Under the pieces are notes generated by a model that saw nothing but the letters and a program-made list of their open reading frames with translations, was not told where the DNA came from and ran no database searches. Of a stretch of 10,723 bases of DNA, positions 1 through 7,067 are shown one piece after another (positions within the stretch are counted from its first letter, which is position 1; each line of letters starts with the position of its first letter). The position numbers and the translations under genes are program-made. The stretch is from Planctomicrobium sp. (GTDB lineage Bacteria; Planctomycetota; Planctomycetia; Planctomycetales; Planctomycetaceae), in NCBI GenBank assembly GCA_018659505.1, contig JABJMI010000418.1, forward strand, positions 1 to 10,723. The letters run 5' to 3'.

Positions 1-1461
1 CCAATCGAGTCACTCAAGATCGCTCTGCGAGATGAAAACCCGCGAGTACGGGAAGTCGCTATCCGTATCGCTCGACGTCATCCAAGAGTTGCTCAATTGA
101 ATGAATCACTCAGTCAACTGAAACATAGTGCAGATGCTCGTGTTCGCTACGAGCTCGCTTTTACGGCTGGAAGTTTATCGGTTAGAGAACGCTACTGGAT
201 ACTTACAAACCTACTGATGTTGGATCAAACTGATCCTTGGCTTTTCTTAGCGGCGATGAGTTCGTCCAAAGAAGAGATCGAAAATTTTTTCGATCTGCTA
301 CTGATGAATAGTGAGAACGCTAGTGACTCATTGTCATTAGAGAATAATGGCTTATTTGAAAAGAATGGAAATGTTGGTGACCCATTGTTAATCAAAACTT
401 TCGAACAGTTTGTTTCTCAAAGTTCTACTAAAGTGATCAACGAAGCATTGAAAAAAGTCTCAAGGCTCCCTGTCGCTAAGACCAGCTTGAAAGCAGCTCT
501 TGTCACAGCAGCACTAAGTAAGAAACCAGAGTTAAGAAGAGAGTTAGAAACTGGCGATCTGAAACAAGTTCTCGATGATGTCCTCAATGGTTCCAGAGAA
601 ATTGCCTTCAACTCACAAGCTGCTGTCGCTTCCAGAGTGCAAGCCATTGAAACACTTCAGCTCTCCAAAGTAGAAGCGGATTCGCAATTGCTGTTGGAAT
701 TACTGGAGTCAACCACTCCGCAGCAAATCCAGTCGGCTGCGATCAACACCTTGGCAACCAACCAGTTCCAACTACTCACCGAGCATCTGATCAAAAACTG
801 GAACCGCCTGAGCCCAACTCTGCGATTGGAAGCGGAAGAAACTCTCTTCGGACGCTCAACCGGCAGGGACGCAGTCTTAACTGCGATTGAAGAAGGTGAC
901 ATCAAATTGGCTGAGGTCAGTTCGGTTCGACTGCAAACGCTGCAAAAGTCCAAAGATGCCAAACTGGTTGGACGTGTCGTAGCGTTGCTCAAGAGTTCCA
1001 ATCGCCCGACTCGACTGGCAGTCATCGAAAAATATCGCGAAGCATTAGACTTCAGCGGAAACGCCGGTCTGGGAAGGAAGGTCTTCCTCAAGAATTGCTC
1101 AACCTGTCATCAGTTAAACGGAGAAGGCACCGAAATCGGTCCCAACCTCGCCACTATCCAAAACCGCGGTCCTGAAACAATTCTGTTCAACGTGCTCGAT
1201 CCCAATCGTGAAGTAAATCCAAAGTATGTGAATTACCTGGTCCTATTAGAATCCGGCAAGACACACACCGGCATGATCGCAGACGAGACAGCGACATCCG
1301 TCACACTCTTGCGAGCAGAGAAAAAAACCGACACCATCCTCCGCAGCGACATCGAAGAAATGGTCAGCACCGGCATGTCCATCATGCCCGAAGGTTTGGA
1401 GAAAGAGGTTACAGTCTCGATGATGGCAGACCTGATTGCGTATTTGATGTCGATTCAGTAG
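1..1461 (+). CDS. PVC-type HEAT-repeat / cytochrome c (CxxCH) protein, 5' truncated
   Basis: The reading frame is open from base 1, so the gene starts outside the window; 486 codons are visible. The first ~340 residues are helical and Leu/Ala-rich, consistent with HEAT-like repeats. The C-terminal ~135 residues form a cytochrome c domain: the heme motif CSTCH lies at visible residues 366-370 (bases 1096-1110), followed by IGPNL and, near the end, the MPEGLE motif whose Met (about residue 462) is a likely axial ligand. This matches the Pirellula/Verrucomicrobium-type heme-binding domain. Full-length relatives often carry an N-terminal sugar-dehydrogenase-like propeller, then HEAT repeats, then the heme domain, and are exported, probably passing electrons from oxidation of sugars or related substrates. 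The substrate cannot be told from the visible part. No terminator with a T-run follows; a palindromic repeat starts 31 bp after the stop. Confidence 0.93.
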   Translation, partial: PIESLKIALRDENPRVREVAIRIARRHPRVAQLNESLSQLKHSADARVRYELAFTAGSLSVRERYWILTNLLMLDQTDPWLFLAAMSSSKEEIENFFDLLLMNSENASDSLSLENNGLFEKNGNVGDPLLIKTFEQFVSQSSTKVINEALKKVSRLPVAKTSLKAALVTAALSKKPELRRELETGDLKQVLDDVLNGSREIAFNSQAAVASRVQAIETLQLSKVEADSQLLLELLESTTPQQIQSAAINTLATNQFQLLTEHLIKNWNRLSPTLRLEAEETLFGRSTGRDAVLTAIEEGDIKLAEVSSVRLQTLQKSKDAKLVGRVVALLKSSNRPTRLAVIEKYREALDFSGNAGLGRKVFLKNCSTCHQLNGEGTEIGPNLATIQNRGPETILFNVLDPNREVNPKYVNYLVLLESGKTHTGMIADETATSVTLLRAEKKTDTILRSDIEEMVSTGMSIMPEGLEKEVTVSMMADLIAYLMSIQ

Positions 1462-1492
1462 AGAATTGAGGTCAATCCAGAAGTTCGTTGTT

Positions 1493-1575
1493 GTAGGGTG
1501 TGTGAAGCGAACAACGTAACGCACCAAATTCGACGTCCGATGTGGTGCGTTACGCAAAGGCTTCACGCACCCTAC
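1493..1575. repeat. 83-bp nested palindromic intergenic repeat (MITE/REP-like)
   Basis: The outer arms gtagggtgtgtgaagc (1493-1508) and gcttcacgcaccctac (1560-1575) are inverted repeats with one mismatch. The inner arms cgtaacgcacca (1515-1526) and tggtgcgttacg (1543-1554) are perfect 12-bp inverted repeats around a 16-base loop. RNA or single-stranded DNA would fold into one long cruciform-like hairpin. It codes for nothing obvious. Repeats built on the words GTAGGGTG and CGTAACGCACC are, as I recall, dispersed in many bacterial genomes including planctomycetes, so a non-autonomous mobile repeat is the best reading. No target duplication is visible at the flanks. Confidence 0.8.
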
Positions 1576-1660
1576 CGGACTCCCGCATAACACAACGTGA
1601 GAGAAATCGCCAATAATGTTGACCGGTTCTCATGCGGTAAAATCACCTTAGAAGGAAGGG

Positions 1661-1677
1661 GCGGGAGCCTGCCCTAC
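1661..1677. repeat. GC-rich dispersed motif, copy 1
   Basis: The word gcgggagcctgccctac sits 8 bases upstream of the start of the gene at 1686. A shorter version recurs just after that gene (2254-2267). It looks like a fragment of a dispersed intergenic repeat, because the complement contains the GTAGGG word also seen at 1493. Its position takes up the place where a ribosome binding site would be expected. Confidence 0.45.
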
Positions 1678-1685
1678 AAGAGCTT

Positions 1686-2207
1686 ATGATTGGCATATTT
1701 TGTGAAGCAGCAGGAAAGCCGATAACAGACGTGGTGGCGATCTGTGAATTGGAGTCAGATGATGGTTATAAAAAGTGGTCAAAAGCGGAAGGTGGAACAC
1801 TTGTCATTGAGTTTGAAGATGGCACTTCTTTGACTATGACGCAGCCTCTCGGTCGAGAGATTGTCCAAATAACAGCAATGTCTGTCGCCGGAGCCATAAT
1901 GAATTCGAAGGCTGATGTTCCAGATGAAGAATTTGCTGCAGTCTCGCTTTTTGACTTGTTTTGTTTCAGATGTGACTCAAGTGATAGAGGGCCAGAGCTA
2001 ACCGAGATCACTGGATTCTTCAGGGAGGGTGACAGCGAAAACATCTTAGGACTCACGATTTCCCTCTCAACAGGCAACTTGATCGGAATAGATGCGTCAT
2101 CTTATGGAGGATTGACATGGTTTCTGGACGGACACCTCACAAGTTTCAGAAATGGCTATTCAAATCTATGTGGCTTAACCGAAAGGCTCATTTGGAAGCA
2201 AGAGTAG
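1686..2207 (+). CDS. hypothetical protein in a repeat-flanked island
   Basis: I do not recognise this 173-residue protein. It has no signal peptide or membrane segment, is acidic, and looks like a small soluble alpha/beta protein. A strand-rich central part (LVIEFEDGTSLTM, then ILGLTISLSTGNLIGIDAS) is followed by a GGLTWFLDGHL segment. ATG 1686 is the first possible start after the in-frame stop at 1638, but there is no Shine-Dalgarno sequence in place; the bases just upstream belong to a GC-rich repeat. Either translation is weak or leaderless, or the true 5' end was replaced by repeat sequence. The gene stands alone between palindromic elements. Its size and isolation resemble orphan immunity-type proteins, but no toxin partner is visible, so I assign no function. 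Confidence 0.65.
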   Translation: MIGIFCEAAGKPITDVVAICELESDDGYKKWSKAEGGTLVIEFEDGTSLTMTQPLGREIVQITAMSVAGAIMNSKADVPDEEFAAVSLFDLFCFRCDSSDRGPELTEITGFFREGDSENILGLTISLSTGNLIGIDASSYGGLTWFLDGHLTSFRNGYSNLCGLTERLIWKQE

Positions 2208-2253
2208 GCTTGGCGGGGGTCTGTCCCACTGAAGATGATCTCATTGATACGAA

Positions 2254-2267
2254 GCGGGAGCCCCTAC
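2254..2267. repeat. GC-rich dispersed motif, copy 2
   Basis: The word gcgggagcccctac is a three-base-shorter, same-orientation version of the motif at 1661-1677. The two copies bracket the hypothetical gene at 1686-2207. The copy is short, so common ancestry is likely but not certain. Confidence 0.35.
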
Positions 2268-2302
2268 GTCTTCAAAATCTATTGAATTCGGGACAGTCAG
2301 AT

Positions 2303-2451
2303 GGGTCGGGTGGCACGACCCAGAACGTAACGGAGTGAAGTGATGGGCGTGGCGAGCGCGGAGTTGAGGTTAATGTAACGATCAACCTCGCTCTCAAAGT
2401 TGCCACGACCACCGTTCCGCTCCGCTGCACTCAGCTCGTGCCACCCGACCC
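2303..2451. repeat. 149-bp element with perfect 16-bp terminal inverted repeats
   Basis: The ends gggtcgggtggcacga (2303-2318) and tcgtgccacccgaccc (2436-2451) are perfect inverted repeats. The interior is also imperfectly palindromic: gtaacggagtgaag near the left end matches the complement of the cgttccgctccgctgc segment on the right, and gaggtt/aacctc pair near the centre. There is no convincing open reading frame. This is the structure of a miniature inverted-repeat element or a large REP-type palindrome. No clear direct duplication flanks it. The stretch 2208-2302 before it holds only GC-rich repeat fragments, and 2452-2525 nothing I can name. Confidence 0.82.
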
Positions 2452-2525
2452 GCCTTTGAAGTAAACTAAATCAATGCGGTCATGATGATCTCCAGAGACG
2501 ACGTGCGACAAAGAGTGCCCTGCGA

Positions 2526-3752
2526 CTACTTCTTCTGCCTCGCGATCAAATCTGCCATCGAGTTTGCGAAGGAATCACCAAGCCTAACAAAGAATGCTCC
2601 GCTGCCGAGATAGTGATACGGGCGATCGCTGCCGACTGTGTCCCACTCGTGATAGTGTTCGGGCCATCCTTTTTGGAAGACCTTGTTCGAGAACATTGAG
2701 TACTCGGTGTAGCTTTCAACGGCCGCGACATTGTTTGCAAATTCCGGTGCCTTCGCGGCTTCTCGTTGTGCGACTGAGACCTGGTTTGCAGCGACTTTTT
2801 CGGCGGTCATTCCTGTCCCCAACACGCCAATCACAAATGGCATCTGCGGCACCTTGTATTCTTCGCGAACATCTTTGATGAAGTTGATCATGTTGTTTTT
2901 GTAATTGTCTCGGAACTCCGGCGAGAATTGATCGTTGTAACCCTGGAACCAAACAAACCCCGCGATCTCATAGCCCGTTTTTGCATCGTACGCCGGATGG
3001 TTGTCTTTCAGATTATCAAGCACTTGATGGATGGCTTCATTCATCATCCGATAGTTCAAGCTGGCATTTTTCTTGATGTCTTCGGCCTTGCCGCTTGCCT
3101 TCTCTTTTTCGCTGAGCTCGTATGGTCCAGCCGATGGCGGACGGAAATTGTAATTGAGTGACTTGCCGCCCCAGGAAGTTTTGATCAACAGGATCGGGCC
3201 GTCAATTTTCTTTGCCATCGACAGACCGAAGGCATACTCGGGGCCAATCTTCTTTCCGTCGCCGCCGTATCCCACACCAAGTTTTCCCGACTTTTTGTTT
3301 CGATCGGCAATCGAATTGATGTAAACCCGATCTGAGACGATGCAGGACGAAGTGATCTTGTTCTTTTCGGCTTCTTGCTGGTCTTTGAGCGTTTTCACTT
3401 TGGCTTCCAATGCCGTCTTTTCAGGCCCGTCGCTCATGGCTTTGATTTTGTCGTTGGAAATCCCGCCGGTGAATTCATCAAGTTTCACACCGCGCGCCAA
3501 CTGTGCCTCTAACGTCTTTCGGGAAAGCCCGCTGTCTTTCTGAATGACTAACTCGAGAAGCTCTTTGTCTCGCGGATTGTCTGATGCGAACAGGGTGGCA
3601 ATCGTGTGAGCTCTTGCGTGTCCGACGGTGTTTGACTGACCGGCCAGAATGAAAATCTTCAGAGGTTCTTCTGCCAATGCCGCTCTGCCGTCTGAAATGA
3701 CGAAGACCACCACAGCCGCAAGGCAATATTTCTTCAGGAAACTGAGATGCAT
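2526..3752 (-). CDS. secreted sialate O-acetylesterase-type SGNH hydrolase
   Basis: This 408-residue exported protein belongs to the carbohydrate-esterase/sialate O-acetylesterase (SASA, formerly DUF303) group. Residues 1-27 are a signal peptide (KK, hydrophobic core, AALA cleavage site). Block I is ILAGQSN, with nucleophile Ser40. Further blocks are TSWGGKSL (192-199), GFVWFQGYND (265-274) and a C-terminal YHYLGSG with the likely catalytic His380. The family removes acetyl groups from sialic acids or plant polysaccharides in the periplasm or outside the cell; the substrate here is unknown. A charged, Lys/Glu-rich helical segment of roughly 85 residues (about 60-145) sits between block I and the next conserved block. 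I chose ATG 3752 because it begins the signal peptide; an in-frame TTG at 3800 would add 16 residues in front of it. It is transcribed divergently from the gene at 4268. Confidence 0.92.
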   Translation of the reverse strand: MHLSFLKKYCLAAVVVFVISDGRAALAEEPLKIFILAGQSNTVGHARAHTIATLFASDNPRDKELLELVIQKDSGLSRKTLEAQLARGVKLDEFTGGISNDKIKAMSDGPEKTALEAKVKTLKDQQEAEKNKITSSCIVSDRVYINSIADRNKKSGKLGVGYGGDGKKIGPEYAFGLSMAKKIDGPILLIKTSWGGKSLNYNFRPPSAGPYELSEKEKASGKAEDIKKNASLNYRMMNEAIHQVLDNLKDNHPAYDAKTGYEIAGFVWFQGYNDQFSPEFRDNYKNNMINFIKDVREEYKVPQMPFVIGVLGTGMTAEKVAANQVSVAQREAAKAPEFANNVAAVESYTEYSMFSNKVFQKGWPEHYHEWDTVGSDRPYHYLGSGAFFVRLGDSFANSMADLIARQKK

Positions 3753-4267
3753 CGTAAGTTTTCTTTCGTTTGATTGACGGGAGCGACTATTCTGACCCAA
3801 AATGGGGTGAGCGCGATTTCACGAAATAGCTATGGAGAGCGTGGACAAAGTATACTCACCCACCACCACCAAATACATCATCCGACCTCGCAACGGCGAG
3901 TTGCATTGCATCACAATCGCACTTCGCATCCGGTCGAGAAGTTCCAATTCTGTCCAACGAACAGCTCGAGTAGTAGTTCTTCTATCGCGATTTGTCATGT
4001 GCTGGGTAGAGTAGAGCTTCCCAACGGACTGGCAGACCTAGCCGGATGTCTGATCTCGATTCAACAAGAGCGTTGTTAAATAGCAACGTGTTGACTGCTT
4101 TCACCAATCACGTTGACTTTTCGCGACGCTGCGGGATTGCAGTGAGGTTAAACCAAGCCGACTAGGCAACATGGAACACCCTGTGATTTAAGAGTTTACG
4201 AGAAACAGGCTCAATTTTGAAAAGAAACTATTGTAGAGAGGTACATGGTTTGCCATTTTGGAGATCC
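3753..4267. other. 515-bp intergenic region between divergent genes
   Basis: This stretch must hold the promoters of both the hydrolase gene (-) and the hypothetical gene (+). Short open frames of 60-101 codons run through 3774-4079, but they lack ribosome binding sites and give low-complexity Ser/Arg-rich products, so I do not call them. The palindromic word agtatact at 3849-3856 offers a possible -10 box on either strand, without a good -35 partner. A short stem ctcgc-aacg-gcgag occurs near 3889. I see nothing else that I can support. Confidence 0.5.
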
Positions 4268-4921
4268 ATGATCAAATTCGCCGATAAATACCTGCCGTAC
4301 TCAGAACGCGTTTACATCGCGTTTCGAATAGCTTTTCTCGAAACCCAGGAACGACTCGTTCTTGCGGAACAGTTAGACCTGGGGAGTCATCGTGCTTTCG
4401 GGTTCCTGACGCATGTTCCCTTCCTGAAGAGCGTGCCGGCTCAGGTGCAACTCGATTTATTGCTCGACGTCTGGGACAAGCACCTTTCCAAAGAAGACTA
4501 CTCCTCCAATTACCTTGATGAAGCGATTGTTTACGCTGCGTGCGAGACAGCTGCGCATCTCATGAAATCAGAACCAGAGCACGCTCAAAGGCTGATTTCC
4601 TGTGGACCATTGCAAAGTTCCTTCGAGCTTTCTGGGAAATCAGCGACACAGTTTCAGGAACTACATTTAGATTTCGCTGGTGAGGGTCATTACCTTCTAT
4701 TGAGTCAGTGTCAGGATCTCTCTCCCGAAGAATCAAGCGAGTTCAAGAACAAGTACGGAGTCATCACTGGCAAGTCAGACTGTCTATTCGATGCCCTGTC
4801 ACGCTGGCACGTTGCGTCTGGATTTGAGGATCGAGCTTGTGGATTACTGACCGATGAAGAGGTTCGTACGCTCAGCGAGATGCCAGACTTCATCAATTCT
4901 TCTAATAAGGTCTCTCCGTAA
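4268..4921 (+). CDS. hypothetical soluble protein
   Basis: This is a 217-residue soluble, mainly helical protein without signal peptide or membrane segments. It opens with a region rich in aromatic residues (FADKYLPYSERVYIAFRIAFLETQERL) and has a central LDEAIVYAACETAAHLM helix. The tail is acidic (TDEEVRTLSEMPDF). I recognise no catalytic motif; similar stand-alone proteins seem to exist in planctomycetes, but I know no function. The start is uncertain. ATG 4268 has GGAG at 4260-4263 with a short 4-base gap. TTG 4250 has AGAGAGG at 4235-4241 with a better gap of 8 bases, and TTG 4217 extends the frame furthest. All three are in frame and differ by at most 17 residues. Two Cys residues near the end of the protein have no obvious partner motif. 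Confidence 0.8.
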   Translation: MIKFADKYLPYSERVYIAFRIAFLETQERLVLAEQLDLGSHRAFGFLTHVPFLKSVPAQVQLDLLLDVWDKHLSKEDYSSNYLDEAIVYAACETAAHLMKSEPEHAQRLISCGPLQSSFELSGKSATQFQELHLDFAGEGHYLLLSQCQDLSPEESSEFKNKYGVITGKSDCLFDALSRWHVASGFEDRACGLLTDEEVRTLSEMPDFINSSNKVSP

Positions 4922-4970
4922 TTGAAGCTCTTCCGGGATATTAATGGCTACAGATCTTCTAAGAAATGAT

Positions 4971-5193
4971 TCACCATAAAGGCACGGAGAGCACTGAGGC
5001 AAGATTATTTGGGATTTCGAATCGCTGATCGGGGGAGTATCTTGAAGTGAATTCTAGATGCCCAAAAGAGAATTTGGCTTTGAAACGATCAGCATTGTTG
5101 AGTTCATTGCGTTTGCAATCTCTATAAAACCGGACAGGCACTAAGCATCAATAGAAACAGATCGTTTTTTATTTCTCCGTGTTTCCGTGGTGA
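4971..5193. repeat. 223-bp stretch bounded by imperfect 20-bp inverted repeats
   Basis: The left end tcaccataaaggcacggaga (4971-4990) matches the complement of the right end tctccgtgtttccgtggtga (5174-5193) at 15 of 20 positions. The left arm continues with a second acggag-like unit (gcactgagg), giving a roughly 10-bp internal period. CACGGAG-type words of this kind are, from memory, frequent in planctomycete intergenic DNA. The inner part has no coding potential. It fills almost the whole gap between the genes at 4268 and 5224. No target duplication is seen, so mobility is inferred only from the inverted ends. Confidence 0.6.
5098..5128 (+). promoter_or_regulatory. possible sigma70-type promoter for the membrane protein gene
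   Basis: TTGAGT (5098-5103) and TATAAA (5123-5128) are separated by 19 bases, slightly long for a housekeeping promoter. A perfect short inverted repeat attgc-gttt-gcaat (5106-5119) lies between the two boxes, where a repressor could bind. Transcription would begin near 5135, about 90 bases before the start codon. This rests on box matching only. Confidence 0.25.
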
Positions 5194-5223
5194 CTTCTTA
5201 TTGCGCTAGATAGAATCATTCAC

Positions 5224-5607
5224 ATGTCTGAAGAATCACGACAACTCTCCGAGTCAGAATCTCCTCTCAATTCATGGATTGAGGGTGTCCTGTTTATTGT
5301 GAATCTTCTGATCGGTGCGATGGGTTCTGTGCTGATCTTCCGCTATGGGAAAATCGCCTGGAAGACCCTGGAAGATTTCGATGTTGAAATCCCCAAATCC
5401 ACAGAGCTCGTTCTCTCCCCAATCTATGCCTGCCTGTTGCCGATTCTGATCGTCATTGCATTTGCGATACACTTCTTACCTATCGAACAGAAGAAGAAAG
5501 TCATCGCTCAGGGAGTGACTCTGTTACTAATGTTAGTCATCGCCGGTCTGTTCGTTGTGACAACGGTTCCCGTGATGCTTCGATTGGTTGAGAGTTTGGT
5601 GTCGTAG
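5224..5607 (+). CDS. small membrane protein with three predicted helices
   Basis: This 127-residue protein has a polar N-terminus (about 17 residues), a first hydrophobic helix (about 19-41), a loop with the segment DFDVEIPKSTELVLSP, then a second helix (about 67-84) and a third (about 96-115). The loop followed by a transmembrane helix resembles the region before the last membrane segments of GspF/PilC inner-membrane proteins (F-x-E-[LI]-P-x-x-T pattern), but the protein is far too short to be a full GspF. That resemblance is from memory and is weak. Its ATG follows the right end of the 223-bp repeat by 30 bases, and I see no strong Shine-Dalgarno sequence. It lies upstream of a prepilin-like DUF1559 gene but 451 bp away, so co-transcription is doubtful. 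Confidence 0.75.
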   Translation: MSEESRQLSESESPLNSWIEGVLFIVNLLIGAMGSVLIFRYGKIAWKTLEDFDVEIPKSTELVLSPIYACLLPILIVIAFAIHFLPIEQKKKVIAQGVTLLLMLVIAGLFVVTTVPVMLRLVESLVS

Positions 5608-5791
5608 GAGTCTTCTGTATTTCTGCGTTCTTGATTTGCATCTGAGCATCGAGGTGAAACAAGAGAAATGTATATGGATTCATGAAATCCCATAAACGGC
5701 TGTTGATTGGTTGCTTCGTCTGTTGTATGCTTATTATTCGCATCTCACTAATTCAGATATTCCATAATTCTTATTTCGCACATTTCCAATA

Positions 5792-5809
5792 GGAGTTTGT
5801 GTAAACTCC
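5792..5809. promoter_or_regulatory. perfect 18-bp palindrome, possible operator
   Basis: ggagttt-gtgt-aaactcc is a perfect 7-bp inverted repeat with a 4-base centre. There is no T-run after it on either strand, so it does not look like a terminator. Its size and symmetry suit a dimeric regulator site, although it lies about 175 bp upstream of the candidate promoter box. Confidence 0.3.
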
Positions 5810-5965
5810 AAAAGCCACATTCATTCTAAATATCAACATCTAAAATTAATAATCTTAACTTTCGATCCTCTTATTGAATGTGAAGATTTCCAATTTTTAA
5901 AAGTTAGTGTTGAGTGTTTTGGTTTTGGAAATGAAGTTTCCTCTAAAACTCACCTACAGGAAGAG

Positions 5966-5993
5966 TAGGCATTAAATCGGCTAATTTTATACT
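5966..5993 (+). promoter_or_regulatory. candidate promoter for the DUF1559 gene
   Basis: TAGGCA (5966-5971, four of six consensus -35 bases) is followed after 16 bases by TATACT (5988-5993, a good -10 box). The predicted transcript would begin near 6000 and carry a leader of about 60 bases, ending in an AAGG Shine-Dalgarno sequence (6048-6051) before ATG 6059. Confidence 0.4.
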
Positions 5994-6058
5994 AAAGAGC
6001 TTCAGGCTCTAGTGGATTGCTTGTTTTGTTTTCTTTCTCATTTCGCCAAGGTTGAATC

Positions 6059-7036
6059 ATGAAATCTACCTAAAATCCTCATTCTCGAAATCGTGGCTTT
6101 ACGCTCATTGAACTATTGGTTGTCATCGCAATTATTGCAATTTTAATTGCTCTCTTACTCCCAGCTGTTCAGCAGGCACGAGAAGCAGCTCGTAGAACTC
6201 AATGCAAAAATAACCTCAAGCAAATTGGCTTGTCTCTACATAATTACCATGACACCTACGATACATTCCCAATTGGCGCTCGAGGAATGACAGACTGGGC
6301 TATGAAAAATTCTGCGAACTGGCGATCTGCGGTTTTGCCTTACCTCGATCAAGCACCGATCTATAACCAACTCAATTTTGAAACTGGAAACTTTGCAGGC
6401 AACAGCTTCGCCGGTAATGAAGTTCTCATCGACTTCCAAATGGCTGCTTTTATCTGTCCTTCCAGTTCCATTGGCCCATTTGATAATAGCGAGAACACTT
6501 GGTCGAACACTCAAAGGGGATTGAACCACCACTATGTTGGGATTCAGGGAGCAGCGCCACCTATTCCTGGACCTCAAAGTGGATGGAGGGACTGTGGTCA
6601 CGGATGGTCGTGTAATAATGGCTTGTTAGTCGCCAATCAGAACTTCAAAATCAAAGATGCGAAAGACGGGTCAAGTAATACTATGATTGTCGCAGAGCAA
6701 TCAGGTTTTACTAATGATCGAGTATTGTATGCCAACTATTACAGCGGATGGCATGGTGCTCGGCATGTGAATCCGATCACCAATCCGGGAGGGTGTGGTG
6801 ACCTATGGCAAGCAGGAACAACCTGCGTTCGTTTTGCCATTAACTCCGATGTTATTCAGACGGGTGCAACAGATACTCGCTACCGGAACAACACAGTCAT
6901 TAATTCTGAGCACGTTGGAGGTGCTCAAGTATTAATGGCGGACGGGTCGATCCACTTCTTGTCGGAGAATATCGATTTCGGTACTTTAAAATTACTGTGT
7001 GCCAAAAGAGATCGACAAACCGTTGGTGAATGGTAA
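6059..7036 (+). pseudogene. DUF1559 prepilin-like protein, interrupted by a stop at codon 5
   Basis: The frame encodes a typical planctomycete DUF1559 protein. It has the prepilin N-terminal signal (NRGFTLIELLVVIAIIAILIALLLPAVQQAREAARR region), then the CKNNLKQIGLSLHNYHDTYDTFP segment, and a C-terminal H-x9-DG motif (EHVGGAQVLMADG) followed by FLSENIDFGTL. Such proteins are thought to be exported and processed after the Gly of GFTLIE; their role is unknown, possibly pseudopilin-like. The expected start ATG 6059 has a well-placed AAGG Shine-Dalgarno sequence, but it reads Met-Lys-Ser-Thr and then TAA (6071-6073), after which the conserved signal continues in the same frame. The first later start, TTG 6116, lies inside the hydrophobic helix and would delete GFTLIE. 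The rest (to 7036) is intact and full length, so the break is recent, a sequencing error, or bypassed. If expressed from 6116 it would be a 306-residue protein lacking its signal. Confidence 0.85.
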
Positions 7037-7067
7037 CCGTCGCACGTTTTTTACATTGCTTCTTAAA

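Larger units (their letters stand above)
5608..6058. other. 451-bp AT-rich intergenic region upstream of the DUF1559 gene
   Basis: No gene is evident here. It contains a perfect 18-bp palindrome (5792-5809), an 8-bp inverted repeat cacattca/tgaatgtg (5816-5823 and 5875-5882), a candidate promoter (5966-5993) and a small stem agagc-ttcag-gctct (5996-6010). The length and AT-richness fit a regulatory leader for the DUF1559 gene. Short open frames on the minus strand near 5508-5743 lack coding character. Confidence 0.5.

Noticed and set aside
1493..1575. CRISPR repeat or array
   Set aside because: The palindromes are not part of a regularly spaced series; there are no spacers and no cas genes.
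1246..1593. Minus-strand frame running from the cytochrome gene into the palindrome
   Set aside because: It is antisense to the well-supported heme domain and its start lies in the repeat.
2117..2338. Plus-strand frame of 73 codons overlapping the end of the hypothetical gene and the 149-bp element
   Set aside because: It runs into repeat DNA, overlaps a better frame and has no motif. I also considered that it might be the frameshifted end of the gene at 1686, but that gene already has a plausible natural end.
3774..4079. Plus-strand open frames of 60 and 101 codons
   Set aside because: They overlap each other in different frames, lack ribosome binding sites and have Ser/Arg/His-rich, non-protein-like composition; the first overlaps the leader of the hydrolase gene.
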